64,000 nucleotides of DNA from Ailanthus altissimus (Eukaryota; Streptophyta; Magnoliopsida; Sapindales; Simaroubaceae). This document shows, piece by piece, positions 12,901-29,840 of this stretch (the stretch's first letter is position 1; each line of letters opens with the position of its first letter). The stretch spans positions 20,014,014 to 20,078,013 of the forward strand of contig OX327699.1 of the NCBI GenBank assembly GCA_946807835.1. Reading direction: 5' to 3'. Under the pieces are notes generated by a model. It had not been told where the DNA came from. It searched no databases and worked only from the letters and a program-made list of their open reading frames with translations. Position numbers and translations under genes: made by a program.

Positions 12901-13632
12901 AGGAAACAGTGAGTGAGTGATTGAGGGAATGCAATTTGAAATCTGTAAAGGGGGCTCGAGGCTTTGTTTTGTTTATAAATGTCTTTTAGCTTTAACTTTT
13001 TTCCTTTTTTTTTTCCACGAGGTGATGATAAATGAAAAATCAATTAGCTGTACCTTTCACTTTTTCGACTTTTCTAGCAAGACGACTGTGCTTATTGTGT
13101 TCTGTTGTGTGTTTGTTTGGATCTGGATCTCGAACTCGATCTGGACCACCACTTGAACTCTCGTGCTGCTCACGATCATGTCCAGCCAAATGCCGCACCA
13201 AAAAAAATCAGTTGCATCTCAATTTCAAGTACTAATAACAACGAATCCATCAATGTCAAATAAACAGATACTCTCTCATGAATTTTTTTCATATTCAAAC
13301 TCGTTTCCTTTTCCTCGCAAAACAAGTACCGGTTCACACAATCATTCAAGCTCCCAAAAGAACCAAATTTTACTTCAATACATGATAACCAAAAAAGTCA
13401 AATGTAAGAAAATGCAAGTGATATTAGTTACTACCAGAGAGATTTCAGAAGCGAGAGAGTCGTGATCGTGAGCGTCGGAGGCAAAAGAGCAGCGATCAAC
13501 GCTCGCCGAAGCAGAAGAAAACAAACTGAAATTGGATTCGAGAGTGAATATGACGGAGTCAGGACTGGAGTCACGTGCTCTGTACGCCGATGATCTCATC
13601 GACCTCTGATCCTGAAATCCTAGCTCCGGCAT
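9926..13632 (-). CDS. Remorin family protein, long N-terminal type, 7 exons, 569 aa
   Basis: Remorins are plant-specific proteins of the inner plasma-membrane face that organise nanodomains. Exons on the minus strand: 13632-13435, 13165-13054, 12889-12800, 12712-12050, 11494-11137, 10861-10780 and 10132-9926; all phases join. The remorin C domain covers about residues 450-569, built from the end of exon 5 (AWDVTESAKTISK), exon 6 (ITAWENLQKAKAEAAIRKLE) and exon 7. It forms a charged helix/coiled coil and ends in LSGCFTCHAF, whose cysteines fit the palmitoylated C-terminal anchor known in the family. The long Ser/Pro-rich N-terminal part (about 450 aa) resembles the large remorin groups and includes an EPCMARSASVHGCSE block. 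An in-frame ATG at 13659 could add nine residues; I chose MPELGF because it looks like the family start. The first base of exon 3 could be 12886 instead of 12889. Confidence 0.9.
11900..11933 (-). other. Candidate cryptic cassette (poison) exon in a remorin intron
   Basis: A 34-base segment lies in the intron between remorin exons 4 and 5, bounded by an AG acceptor and a GT donor on the gene strand. Its length is not a multiple of three. When joined to exon 4 (which ends in phase 1) it produces an immediate TAA. Skipping it joins exons 4 and 5 in frame. No transcript evidence is available, and it may be a chance pair of splice dinucleotides. Confidence 0.25.
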
Positions 13633-15895
13633 TGTGAAAGTTCTAACATTCACATTCACGTCTCAGTCCGGAGAAAGAAAGACAGAGACTGAGGTCTGAG
13701 ATTCTCTCTTTTTTAGCTTACACAAATGTGCTTTTCTGATATGGCGGGTATAAAAAGGAAAGCGAAGCTTTATGAATCTCTCTATTTTTTTAAAAAAATA
13801 TATATATATATTTTTTAACCTGTGATTTGTGTTTGGAGGGCGAAACGAGTGAGTGAGTGGTGAGTGGTGAGTGGGGTTGCGGCTTTTAATGTTTTGGCCT
13901 CCATCATTGCCTTGACTTTCAATTTGACTGCAACTAAAACCAAAAATGACGGTGGGACCCTTGGGTTTTTACGGTAAGAAAAAATTTAAAAAGAAATTTT
14001 GAAAAAAGAACAACATTTTATTAATTTTCTCCAATTAAAGACAACTTATGGGCAGCATGAGAATGACGGGTTTTTACCGTTACGAGAAGCAAATTAATTT
14101 ATTGATATTCTAATTTTAAACAAATAGTGAACGAAGAAGTGCGACAAACAACCACCACCAAATCAAGTAAAAAGTTACACTTTTAAAAAAGGAATACGCA
14201 AAGCAAAATAATATTGTCCTACCGTAATTTGATGCAAATAGAGGTTGATTTATGGACAAACGGGATTCGGTGGTCAAAGAAAAAACTCCTGTATTCCTTT
14301 TAGAAACAGCAACAAAGGGTTACCATATATCTTTCTGTCCCCATAAAACGTGCCGCGGTGGGTGCTCTATCTTAATCATCCAATTTACTATTTTGCCACG
14401 CCTACCATGCAAATGCAATGCAATCTATTTTTTAAAAAAAATTATTTTGAGGAATCCAATCCCTTGGCATTTGATCATTATATTAACACAAAAAGTAGTT
14501 GTTCTTTTTAGGAAGCAAGTAAAATGTAAATAGTACAAGAAAATACCTACTGTAAAACGAATAACAAAAATCACGGCAAATCCTTTTCATCCGGGGGGTT
14601 CTCGACATTCTAAGCAGCCAGCTGGAAAGCCTGGCGTCATGCCGGTCAAACCGGGAAATGCCACCAATAAACAATTAAAGTAATTAACAAAATGAGATCA
14701 TCTGCATTCGTACTCAAAAAATAAAAATTCATCATCTGCCTTGGCAGCACAGTATCTGCAAATATAAATGCCTTGGTAAGAGCGACCTTATGTTCTGTCT
14801 GAGTCATTGATAAATTGAGTGAGGGGGCTTTAAATGGGTCTGTCTTTTACTCCACGTGTGACCTGAAACGCAGTCACGCAGTTAATTTCAGATCCAAGTT
14901 AGGTTTGGTTTCTAATATCTTTCTCTTTCTGCAGTGTAGACTGGACACAACCGTGCGTGTCGGTTTTAATTTTCTTTTATGAAATTCTGACACTGGATGA
15001 CGTTAATATTGAAATGAAATGTGTTCTTCAAAAACTGGAATAGGAAGGCCGTGATTTGCAGAGGTTTTGTTTCACAGGAGTTTCATGTCATGTGAATTGT
15101 CAACTTTTTGGCTTTGATTGATAATTTTCTGGTTGGGGGGTGGTGGGGGAACAAAAGAATTGAACCTCTAATAACTGATATTATTGTAATATCAGAGTTA
15201 GATATAAAGATTTAATTTATTCAATGTCAAATTTTAAATTCAGAAGGTGACAGGTCTACGAGATTTAAGTTGTAACTTACTCCCTACCCGTCCCCATGCA
15301 ATATTCAATTGTAAGATGTCCAGATTATTTATTCATTTCAAATACAACTTTTTTTATAGGTTTAAAATGATAGACATTCGTTACCAAGTTGGTGTGGTGT
15401 ATACATCATAATAGAAGAGATGAGGCAACGCACTCACACACCCTGGTCGCATGCAGAGCCCTAGCTTGAAATTTCTGCTAATTTTATATACACCACCAAA
15501 TGACTTTGAAACAGAACGTGTTCTTGTCCCATCTTGCAAAGGAACAGTCAACAGAAGAAAGAAAGAAAGAAAGAGAAACTAAAACAGACACATGAAGTTT
15601 TTGCCAAACTTATACTTCATTGCCTAGTATTCACAAGGGAAAAAAGAATAAGAGGGCATTTATCATCTATATTGTCCTTTGATTCTAACATTAGAATTTG
15701 GTCATACTTTTATAGTCCATAATTAACAATGTTCACAAAAGTTTGGCATACAGCAAAGCATAAGTTACATGAAATACGTTACAAAACTCTACGTGAGATA
15801 GTTCTATGGACGGCATCAATGGTCAACATTCACAAAATGCTGACCTCAAATACCTTTATGCTCTTACGGTCTCACCCCACAGGAACGCAGCTGAT
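13633..15895. other. Intergenic region: remorin promoter side and TGS1 3' side
   Basis: No gene is recognised in these 2.3 kb. A short AT dinucleotide run lies at about 13797-13812 and an AAAG-rich run at about 15550-15575. Small open frames here have no recognisable motif and lie in low-complexity sequence. Confidence 0.5.
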
Positions 15896-20488
<4,593 letters not shown>

Positions 20489-21299
20489 TTCGAGTTCTAG
20501 TCTGCCCATTCGGTGAAGCGAAAACTTCGTTCAGATTCAGTGAAAAACGGGACTCTTCAAAATCCCGCTCTGTACGCTGTGCTCTTACGCAACTGTTGCT
20601 CACGGCAGCGTTAACATACCAACGACGCCGTTCAGTTCTTTTAGTTTCCACGAAAACGACACCGGTTCTTTGGTGTGGTATTAGGCTATTTTTAATTTAA
20701 ATAAAAAAAGAAAAAAAAAGGTCAAATACCTCACTGTTTTCCTTTTAATCACAAATATATTTTGTAACACATATACTTCGTATTCCCCATTACACGAAGA
20801 TGAAAAAGACTAATTTTATTTCCCTAAGGAAATCCCATGCATTGGATCATCATCAAATATAGTTGATGTGAAAATTTAATTTAATTAAAAATCATTCATA
20901 ATCTTAATTGTATTAAGATTTTGTATTTTAAGTGAAATAAGATTTTATAAATTAATATTTTAATTTATATTTTAATAAAAATAAAAAAATTTAAATTAAA
21001 TTTCACTAGATTTAAGAATAACCTAAGATCTAAGGCTTATATAAAAAGTCTCAATTAATTTGTAAATACATCATAAGAAGTCTTAATGATATCTCAATGA
21101 TCACAATAAATCTTAATAATTTTTGTAATTCTTAGTGAGAGAGAAAAATAAATCATACATTACAAATAAGAGCAATTTAGAGAGTTCTTAGTGAGTTCTT
21201 AAATTCTTTCTTATAAAATGCATACTTTATAATTATCTTATGATTTAATAATAAAAAAGTAAGATATTAATCCGTCGTAGACGTAAGTAAATTGTCAAA
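20489..21299. other. TGS1 upstream region and AT-rich, possibly copia-LTR-derived DNA
   Basis: The first about 200 bases should contain the TGS1 5' UTR and promoter. From about 20850 on the sequence turns AT-rich. A cttatataaaaag TATA-like box (about 21037) and a ccgtcgtagacgtaag segment near 21273 recall the end of copia-type LTRs. No clear ends were found, so this is tentative. Confidence 0.35.
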
Positions 21300-21602
21300 T
21301 CACATAAAATTTGAGTGCATGCATTTATAACCTTTATGCGTAGGGCTATAACCAAGGAAAATGTATTTTTCAAAATGAAAGCTAACCTTATTCTTGTTGT
21401 ATGGTCTCAGTAGTAGAAAATATGCACATCCAAAGGATTTAAGAAACTCATAATTAGGAGACACTTTGTAAAGTTTTTGGCATGGTGATTCATAGTTCAA
21501 AATAGGTGTGGGAAGTTTGTTTATAAGGTAAGTTGTCATGTGAAATGCTTCCCAACAGAAATAAAGTGGCATTTTGGCTTGAGCTAGTAAGGTCAAACTC
21601 GA
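21300..21602 (-). pseudogene. Ty1/copia pol fragment (after the integrase core)
   Basis: On the minus strand, about 100 codons are recognisably copia polyprotein, from LTLLAQAKMPLYFCWEAF through the INKLPTP and FGCAYF blocks to FLGYSPTHKGYKC. This is the region joining the integrase core to reverse transcriptase. The fragment stops abruptly at 21602, where gypsy element A1 begins. No reverse transcriptase follows at the other end, so it is an isolated relic. Confidence 0.85.
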
Positions 21603-23128
21603 TGTAATAACCACTTATCCACAATCGGTAAGAATAAATATTTATATATACATATTTTATTTATATGTGGGTGATACTTGATTTATATATTGTTATTAAT
21701 AGTGTTTGTATAGATTAAAGATCTAATATTAGTATTGGGTTTATTTACAAGACATTAGATTTATTTTAGAGACCAAATTTGTAGTAACCAGTATCCACAA
21801 CCGGTAAGAATAAGTATATATATATATATACATATTTTATTTGTATGTAGGTGATACTTGATTTATGTATTGTTATTAGTAGTATTTATATAGGTTAAGG
21901 ACACACTATTAGTATTGGGTTTATTTGCAAGACTTTAGATTTATTTTAGAGACCAAATTGTAATACTTTAAAAGTTTTGGGAGTTAATTCGTAAATACTA
22001 AAAATTAACATTTTAGTATAAAAATATACTTTTAAAACCCTAATTCACTCATTTTGGTAGAGTTACCTCTTTTAGAGTGAGAAAATAGAGAAATAAAGGG
22101 GAGAGAAAGAGAAGAAGAAGAAGAAAGTTAGAATTTAAACTTTAAAATGTACATTATAACTTTTTTTTAGTTTCTTGATGTTAAATTAGTTAATTTCTTT
22201 AAGTTTTGATTTCTATAAATATGTACAATTGAGGATTTGATGTGTATTTCGTAAGATATTGTGAGAATTGATAATGATCTATGTAGATAGCTTGATAAAT
22301 CATGATGAATTGCATAATTTTTACTTGATAGTCTCTTGCTCCAAGAATTTTATAAATTATTGTGATTCGATTTTGATTTTAAATTTTTAGTATATGAAAT
22401 TAGACATATTTAAAATTATTTAAGACTTTGAATTGATTGAAAATTTTCAAAATTGAATTTTTAGTAAATTTACTAAAATGACCCTGAAATTTTGAAAATT
22501 TCATGTGTTAACAGTATAATACAGAGACAAATAATTTTGATCTGCTGAATGATCTTCAAAATTTACAAATTTATGGAATATAATAAGTTTATATATCTAA
22601 TATAATATACTCAGAATTGAGAATTTAGATTAATGTGGTTAAATTGTTATGATTTTCTAAAGAGTGTCAGCTCATTTCAGTATTTGATTAATAGATTTTT
22701 AAAGTTATAGAATAAAATAATTTTAAAATACTTTTGACAGTGATTTTGAAGTGAAATATTTATCATGAATTGAGATATGTGTTAAGAGTAATTCTATAAT
22801 ATTTTTATAATTTTTGAGTTAGTACATGATTTTATAAAATTGGGATATTTAATATTGTTCAGTAAATATTTTGATCTTGTCAGGTTAATAGTTTAGATTC
22901 GATGGTGTTTATAGAATGGATTGTATATGAATTATGATATAATATTCATATATAAGAAAGATATATGAGTCAAGAATGATATATTATGATTTTGAAGTAA
23001 TTGGACATCATTTGATGTATAAGAAAATTTTGTTCAGTGTAAATGGTTAGAATGACAGGTTTTAAGAAATCAAGTAATTAGACCAATTCGATATGATAAG
23101 TGCAATATGTGTAATTTTGTAAGCTATT
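21603..23128 (+). repeat. A1 5' LTR, left part, with a tandem-duplicated start
   Basis: This is the left part of the A1 5' LTR, which matches the solo LTR at 23383 throughout. The LTR start occurs twice in tandem: 21603-21779 (TGTAATAACC...) and 21780-21956 (TGTAGTAACC...). Both run to the same 'agagaccaaatt' point before the second copy continues into the LTR body. The LTR is interrupted at 23129 by element B and resumes at 28195. Confidence 0.8.
23124..23128 (+). repeat. Target-site duplication CTATT, left of element B copy 2
   Basis: CTATT precedes the TGTTGGGATT start of B at 23129 and recurs at 28190-28194 after its ...ACTACA end. Removing B plus one copy restores the continuous A-family sequence 'gtaagctatttaaagt', as seen uninterrupted near 24735 and 33150. 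Confidence 0.92.
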
Positions 23129-23382
23129 TGTTGGGATTTATACTTATGTGTCATCCCTTTTATGTATAAATATTTACTTTATATTTATACAATTATGATT
23201 TCAATATATCACTAATTATTTTATATACAAATATAGTAAGATGCTTGTAACGTTTTAGACACTGTATGATCTGAAAGAGTTTAGATCTGATCTAAAGGAG
23301 TTTAGATTAGAATTAAGAGTTAGTAACGCTAAAAGATATAAATGCTAAAAGTTAGCACTGATAAGAGTTATCAGGTTATAAG

Positions 23383-26108
23383 TGTAGTAACCAGTATCCA
23401 TAACCGGTAAGAATATGTATATTTATATATATAAATATACGTATTTTATTTGTATGTGGGTGATCCTTGATTTATATATTGTTATTAGTAGTGTTTTTAT
23501 AGGTTAAGGATATACTATTAGTATTGGGTTTATTTGCAAGACTTTGGAATTATTTTAGGGACCAAATTGTTATACTTTGAAAGTTTTAGGGGTGAATTCG
23601 TAAATACCAAAAATTAGCCACTTAGTATAAAAATACACTTTTAAAACCCTAATTATCTCATTTAGGTCGAGCTACCCCTTTTAAGAGAGAGAAGAGAGAA
23701 ATAGAGGAGAGAGAAAGAGAAGAAGAAGAAGAAGAAGAAATTGGAATTTTTGGATCTTAAAAGGTATATCACAATTATTTCTTAATTTATTGGTGTTAAT
23801 TATGTTAATTTCTTTAAGTTTTGATTTCTGGAAATATGTATAATTGAGGATTTGATGTGTATTTCGTATGATAGTTTGAGAATTGATGATGATTTATAAG
23901 ATAGTTTGATAAATCATGATGGATTGTAAAATTTCTGATTGATAGTCTCTTAATCTAAGAATTTTATATATTATTGTGAATCGATTCTGGTTTTGAATTT
24001 TGATTATATGAAATTAGACATGTTTAGGATGATCTGAGACTTTGAATCGACTGAAAATCTCGGAAATTGAATTTGTAGTGAATTTACCAAAATGACCCTG
24101 GAATTCTGGAAATTTCCTGTGTAAACAGTATAATACAGTGGAAAATAATTTTTGACCTGCTGAATGATCTTTAAAAATTACAAATTTGTGGAATATGATA
24201 ATTTTATATGTGTAATATGATATACTCGGAATTAAGAATTTGGATCAATGTGGTTGAAATGTTATGATTTTCTAAAGTATATCCGCTCATTACAGTATTT
24301 GATTAACAAATTTTTAAAGTTATGGAATAAAATAGTTTTAAAATACTTTTGGCAGTTATTTGGAAGCCAAATATTTATCATGGACTGAGATATGTGTCAA
24401 GAGTAATTATGTGGTAGTTTTATAATTTTTGAGTTAGTATATGATTTTATAAAATTGGGAGATTGAATGCTGTTCAGTAAGTATCTTGATCCTGTCAGGT
24501 TAGTAGTTTGGATTCAATGGTGTGTATGGAATGGATTGTGTAGGAATTTTGATATAATATTCATATATAAGAAGGATATATGAGTCAAGGATGGTATATT
24601 CTGATTTTGGAGTAATTGGACATCATTTGATGTATTAGAAAATTTTGTTAAGTGTAAGTGGTCAGAATGACAGGTTTTGAGAAACCAAGTTTTTAGACCA
24701 ATTTGATGTGATAAATGCATTGTGTATAATTTTGTAAGCTATTTAAAGTATTTTGTGTGAATTGTGAGGCTTATGAAAGGATTAATCTCCATTGATAGGT
24801 TAAGGAGATTTAAGCCTTGTAGCTGAAAGTGTTAAGAGGTAAGTATATTAGACTTACTACTGGAATCACAATAAACATAATAATTGTTTTGTATGATTTT
24901 GTAAATGGGGTTAAGAATATGTTTATGATATGTCAAAGTATATTTTGATATGAAATGTGAATATATGTTTATGAATGTGAGCATTGACATTGAGCATGGA
25001 CATACATGTGTTTTTGAAAGTGAGCTTTCCAAAATAAGTTTCCAAAATAAGATGCGTTTAACAAAGAAAACTTTTGAAGTGTAATATGTCCATGAGAAAT
25101 ATTTTGTGATTTGAGGGTACTTGAACTCACTGTTAACTTAGTAGGCATTTTATGTGATTTGTGGAGCCTTTATGTGTTGCCTTTCCTTCGGGATTGGTAT
25201 ATGTTATGTGTTCCGTATGTAGGGAGGATCTTATTGGTACCTAAAGGAAGTGTGAGTCATCACATTCGTGTGGTGGCGTATTGGTATATGTGAGAGGACT
25301 CACTGATGATCAGGGTGAGGGTTTGGCTTTTACCTTCGGGCATAAGCGTTATATATGTGTGATTTAAAGACCTCACTTGTACTATTCCTCTCATACGGTA
25401 TGTCACCTACGAGTGACATTTGGCTCATTATGTGATATGTGATATGTAAGTCCTACTAAGTAGTAGTCAAGTAATGGTATTCCTATTATGTGTTTTGAAA
25501 GAATGTGTAAGCGCTTACATGATATGTGATTTGATAAGATTATGATTTTGATTGATAACAACATATCATACATATGCATTGTGTACATATATGTATTTGT
25601 ATTTGATATATGAAAAACTAGTATGCTTACTGAGTTTTATACTCATTATAGTTTATGGTGATTTCAGGTAAATAAGGTACATGTGTGCTTAGCGGATTTG
25701 GCAAGGCTTCTGCTGTTCCTTGGGTTCCCTAAGTTGTTAGGTTGCTAAGTGTTTCATTTGGGGACACGTGGGATAAAATATTTGATTTGTCCCTGTTGAA
25801 TAAATACTTATGTATTATTTTATTGTGTGTGGTTGGATTTAGTTTAAGTTTCACCAAGTGTAGTAATGGATTGATTTTAAGTAAGAATTTGCAATGAATA
25901 TATTCTGGGCTTCCGGTAACAAAGTTGCTACTGGTGACGTAGTAGAGTGTTAATCTCTGAGAAAACTCTGCGTATCTCCGGTTTAGTAATTGTCCCAGTC
26001 ATAATTCAATTGCTATAATTCTGAAAGAAATTAAAATGAATGTTTAAGTATTATTGAATGAATGTAAGTGATGTCGTGTGTCAGATCTGTTGGATCTGGA
26101 GCGTGACA
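23383..26108 (+). mobile_element. Solo LTR of gypsy family A (A2), nested in element B
   Basis: It begins TGTAGTAACC and ends GCGTGACA, 2,726 bases long. It is flanked by identical ATAAG at 23378-23382 and 26109-26113. No internal sequence follows, so it is a solo LTR produced by LTR-LTR recombination. It aligns with both A1 LTRs but lacks an approximately 130-base block near its 3' end that both A1 LTRs share (about 29490-29640 and 34260-34400). That places it in a different sublineage or marks a deletion. Confidence 0.93.
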
Positions 26109-26300
26109 ATAAGAGTTAGCAAAATCTAAAGAGTTAAAGTCTTGTCTGAAATGAGACAAAGACCTAAGAATATATTAGTAATGACATAGTTGCAATGAGT
26201 TGCAAATTGTGCTAGGAAATGTTGTTATGCAAATATGTTCTTAAAACTTAATGTTCCTGATCTATCTTCACTAATGCGGGTCTGTTAGTGAAGACCTTAA

Positions 26301-26322
26301 TATATATATATATATATATATC
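26301..26322. repeat. (TA)n microsatellite
   Basis: A run of alternating T and A about 20 bases long lies inside element B. Confidence 0.85.
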
Positions 26323-28194
26323 AGTGTATATTTATATCTGGATAGTCCATATGGTTAGTCTTAGCAGACCATGAGTTTAGTGGAAACTCGTATAGAGATA
26401 CAAGTATTCAGTAAGGACTGAATATTGAACAGACTCACAAAGATCTCCAATAGATATCCCATAAAGCCGTCAATGGAGGATCTTTCGAATTGAGTAGTAT
26501 TCGTGGTCTTTAGACCTGAGTGCCACGATGGACTTGTGAGTGATCCACCATACTTTGGTTCTACACATGTCAGAAACCTTTTATGGTCTGACCGCTGAGT
26601 GTCGCTGGGTATGGTCCAATGCTCATGGAGTCCGGTGTGTACAGATATGGGATCCATCAACTCAATTAGGTGAGTAAAATATCCTGAAACTCTAAGATTA
26701 TATTTCAGAAAGTCTTATGGCCATAAGCAGACATATCCGAGATTTAATTTTATTCTCAAAAAAATAATATCGTAAAAGTGTTTACGGATATTATTTATTG
26801 AAACACAAATCTAGAGATAAGTTTATGGTTGAGCACATGGAGACTTGACGGTGTTGATCTATATCTCCGCTCTTCTAGGATATTTATGATGGAAGGATTA
26901 TACGAATATGTTATAACCTCAACTTGTATGGTCTAATGTGCCGTTTTGTAATATCCGTAACATGTGTGTGGGACATTGTTCACGAATGTGTGAAATAGTT
27001 TCATGTGACAAATCGAGCATGGACCTAGAGAGTCTCACAATATGAAGTGTACTCGTTGTACACTTGGGCAGCGAATTGGATTTAACGATTAATCCAACAA
27101 TTTTCAGCAAAGTGAAAAATATTTTAAGGTTCCTTTTATTATTCACTTGTCAATAATTGAATGTAAAATACATTGTTGGTTTACAAGAGTTATTAACCAA
27201 AAAGAAATTAACAAGTGGCATAATCTTACTCTATAAATAATTTACCTTACTTGGTAAATACATATAAGGTAAATGTAAATATTCAAAATAGTTTTGAATT
27301 ATTAATATTTTATATATTAATGAAATTATTATTATTAATAGGAATAAGTGGCAAACACCATTTAGTAATGGAGTAAGCACTTGTTATTAATAATAAGCAA
27401 TGTTGGCCACTTAGAATTTGTTAAATGGTGTATTTATGAAGTGGTGTGACTATTCAACATTGATTAATAGCCATTTGTGCACTAACAATTGATTCATATA
27501 GATGAATCAATTTGTTGAGGGAAAAATATGATTAATTAATGTTTGTAATGACAAACATGGCTAAGTAGTGGTGGAGCACTAAGAGAAATAATCATTCTTT
27601 GCACTAAACCAAAATTGAAAGAGTTCAATTTTGTGTAGATAGAATGCAAGATTCGACAAGTGTGAGTAGAGAGAATTAAGAGCATTTTTCTAAATGTTTT
27701 CAAATGTTGAAAGAGTTGGCTAAGGTTAACAATTGTTCATGACAAAGGGTTGTAAGGAATAATACACAAAATACTTAATTCTTCTCATCTTTTGCTAGTA
27801 ATAATTAATAAGGACAAATTATTTTAAGTGTTAAAACAATCCTTTGCTAGAAATTCAAGACTGTCATTCTAGCTTCACAATCCCACCGGATTTAGTTATG
27901 AACTAGAATTGTGCAAGGGAACACTTCAAGGTAAGCTCAACAAATTGAAGATTGAAGATCTTGAAGAATTGTAAAGCTACCTTCAAAACCCGGTAGGTTA
28001 TTTATTTACAATTTATTTTACATCATGCATGTAAATATATATATGGGATATATATGTGCTTGAATGATCATACATGTGATTATATGCTTGAGTTTGTTAC
28101 ATAGTGTATAACATGTATAAATACTTCCGTTGCGTATTTAATTTTTGAAATTATACGTATCTATACATATCACACACCATATCACTACACTATT

Positions 28195-29680
28195 TAAAGT
28201 GTTTTGTATGAATTTTGAGGCTCATAAAAGGATTAATCTCCATTGATAGGTTAAAGAGATTTAAGCCTTGTAGCTGAAAGTGTTAAGAGGTAAGTATACT
28301 AGACTTTTACTGAAATCACAATAAGCATAATAATTGTCTATGTACGATTTTGTAAATGTGCTTAGAAATATGTTTATGTTATGCCAAAGTATATTTGATA
28401 TGAAATGTGAAAGGCACATGTTTATGAATGTGAGCATTGACATGAGTATGGACATACATGTATTTTTGAAAGTGAGCTTTCAAAATTAAATGTGTTTAAC
28501 AAAGAAAACTTTTGAAGTGTAATATGTCTATGAGAAATATTTTGTGTTTTGAGGATGCTTGAACTCACTGTTGACTTAGTAGGCATCTTATATGATTTGT
28601 GGAGCCTTTATGTGTGGCATTTTCTTCGAGATTGGTATACGTTATGTGTTCCGTATGTAGAGAGGATCTTATTGGTACCTAAAGAAATATTGAGTCATCA
28701 CATTCATGTTGTGGCATATGGGTGCATGTGAGAGGACTCACCGATGATTAGGGTGAAGGTTAGGCTCTTATCTTCGGGCTTGAGCATTATATATGTGTAA
28801 TTTAAACCTCACTTGTACTATTCCTCTTATACGGTATGTCACCTACGAGTAACATTTGGCTCATTATGTGATCTGTGATATACAAGTCTTATTAAGTAGT
28901 AGTTGAGTGATGGTATTCCTATTATATGTTTTGAAAGAATGTGTAAGCGCTAACATGACATGTGATTTGATAAGATTATGATTTTAATTTATCACAACAT
29001 ATCATACATATGCATTGTGTACATATATGTATTTGTATTTGATATATGAAAAACTAGTATATTTACTGAGTTTTATACTCATTATAGTTTATGGTGATTT
29101 CAGGTAAATAAGATACATATGTGCTTAGCGGATTTGGCAAGGCTTCTGCTGTTCTTTAGGTTCCCTAAGTTGCTAGGTTGCTGAGTGTTTCATTTGGGGA
29201 TACGTGGGTTAAGATATTTGATTTGTCCCTATTGAATAAATACTTATGTAATATTTTACTGTGTGTGGTTGAATTTGGTTTAAGTTTCACCAAGTATGAT
29301 TATTGGTTGATTTTAAGTAAGAATTTGCAATGAATATATTCCGGGCTTTCGGTAACAAAGTTGTTACTGGTGACGTAGTAGAGTGTTAATTTCTAAGAAA
29401 ACTTTGCGTATCTCCAGTTTACTAATTGTCCCAGTCATAATTCAATTGTTATAATTTCGAAAGAAAATTGACATGAATGTTTAATATATTGTCAATAGAT
29501 GTTTATGTTTATATGTTAGGTTATGGGTTGATTTTAGTATTGAACTTACTAGCAACTTGCTAAGGATTCTTATGTTGAATTTAAGTTTAAAATTTTATGC
29601 AATATTAATTATGAGTGCACATCATATGAATAAATATAAGTTATATCGTGTGTCAGATCTTTTGGGTCTGGGGCGTGATA
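28195..29680 (+). repeat. A1 5' LTR, right part
   Basis: This is the continuation of the A1 5' LTR after the CTATT duplication. It matches 24735-26106 of the solo LTR and 33150-34424 of the 3' LTR. It ends GGGGCGTGATA at 29680, just before the primer binding site. It contains the approximately 130-base block missing from A2. Confidence 0.85.
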
Positions 29681-29688
29681 TCTTTTAG

Positions 29689-29701
29689 TGGTATTAGAGC
29701 T
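29689..29701 (+). promoter_or_regulatory. Primer binding site (tRNA-Met type)
   Basis: TGGTATTAGAGCT lies eight bases after the 5' LTR end. Plant LTR retrotransposons primed by initiator tRNA-Met carry TGGTATCAGAGC here, so this copy has one C-to-T change in the core. Confidence 0.8.
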
Positions 29702-29840
29702 ACAAATAAGATTCTGTAGACTTTATGTGTCTAGTCAAGGGAACCCATCCGATGTCAAATCCTTAAGATTGTATGTGTGCTTATTTATATATATAGATTT
29801 GTTTGATATCTTACTTATTTATTTTTATGATTTTGAAAAG

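Larger units (their letters stand above)
23129..28189 (+). mobile_element. LTR-like element B, copy 2, itself interrupted
   Basis: It has TG...CA ends (TGTTGGGATT / ACTACA) and exact CTATT target duplications. After removal of the nested solo LTR (23383-26108 plus one ATAAG), B is about 2.33 kb. There is no gag or pol, so it is best read as a solo LTR or a non-autonomous LTR element. Related copies are 1-1586 (same strand, truncated) and 48571-50851 (inverted). On the opposite strand, 26361-26660 stays open for 99 codons, and part of that reading is also seen in copy 3. Confidence 0.85.

Noticed and set aside
14252..14674. Overlapping small open frames on both strands between remorin and TGS1
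   Set aside because: They have no recognisable domain, biased low-complexity composition and no neighbouring exon-like sequence.
23129..28189. Element B as a full-length autonomous retrotransposon
   Set aside because: After removal of the nested solo LTR only about 2.3 kb remain, with no gag, pol, primer site or paired LTRs, so only a solo LTR or non-autonomous unit is supported.
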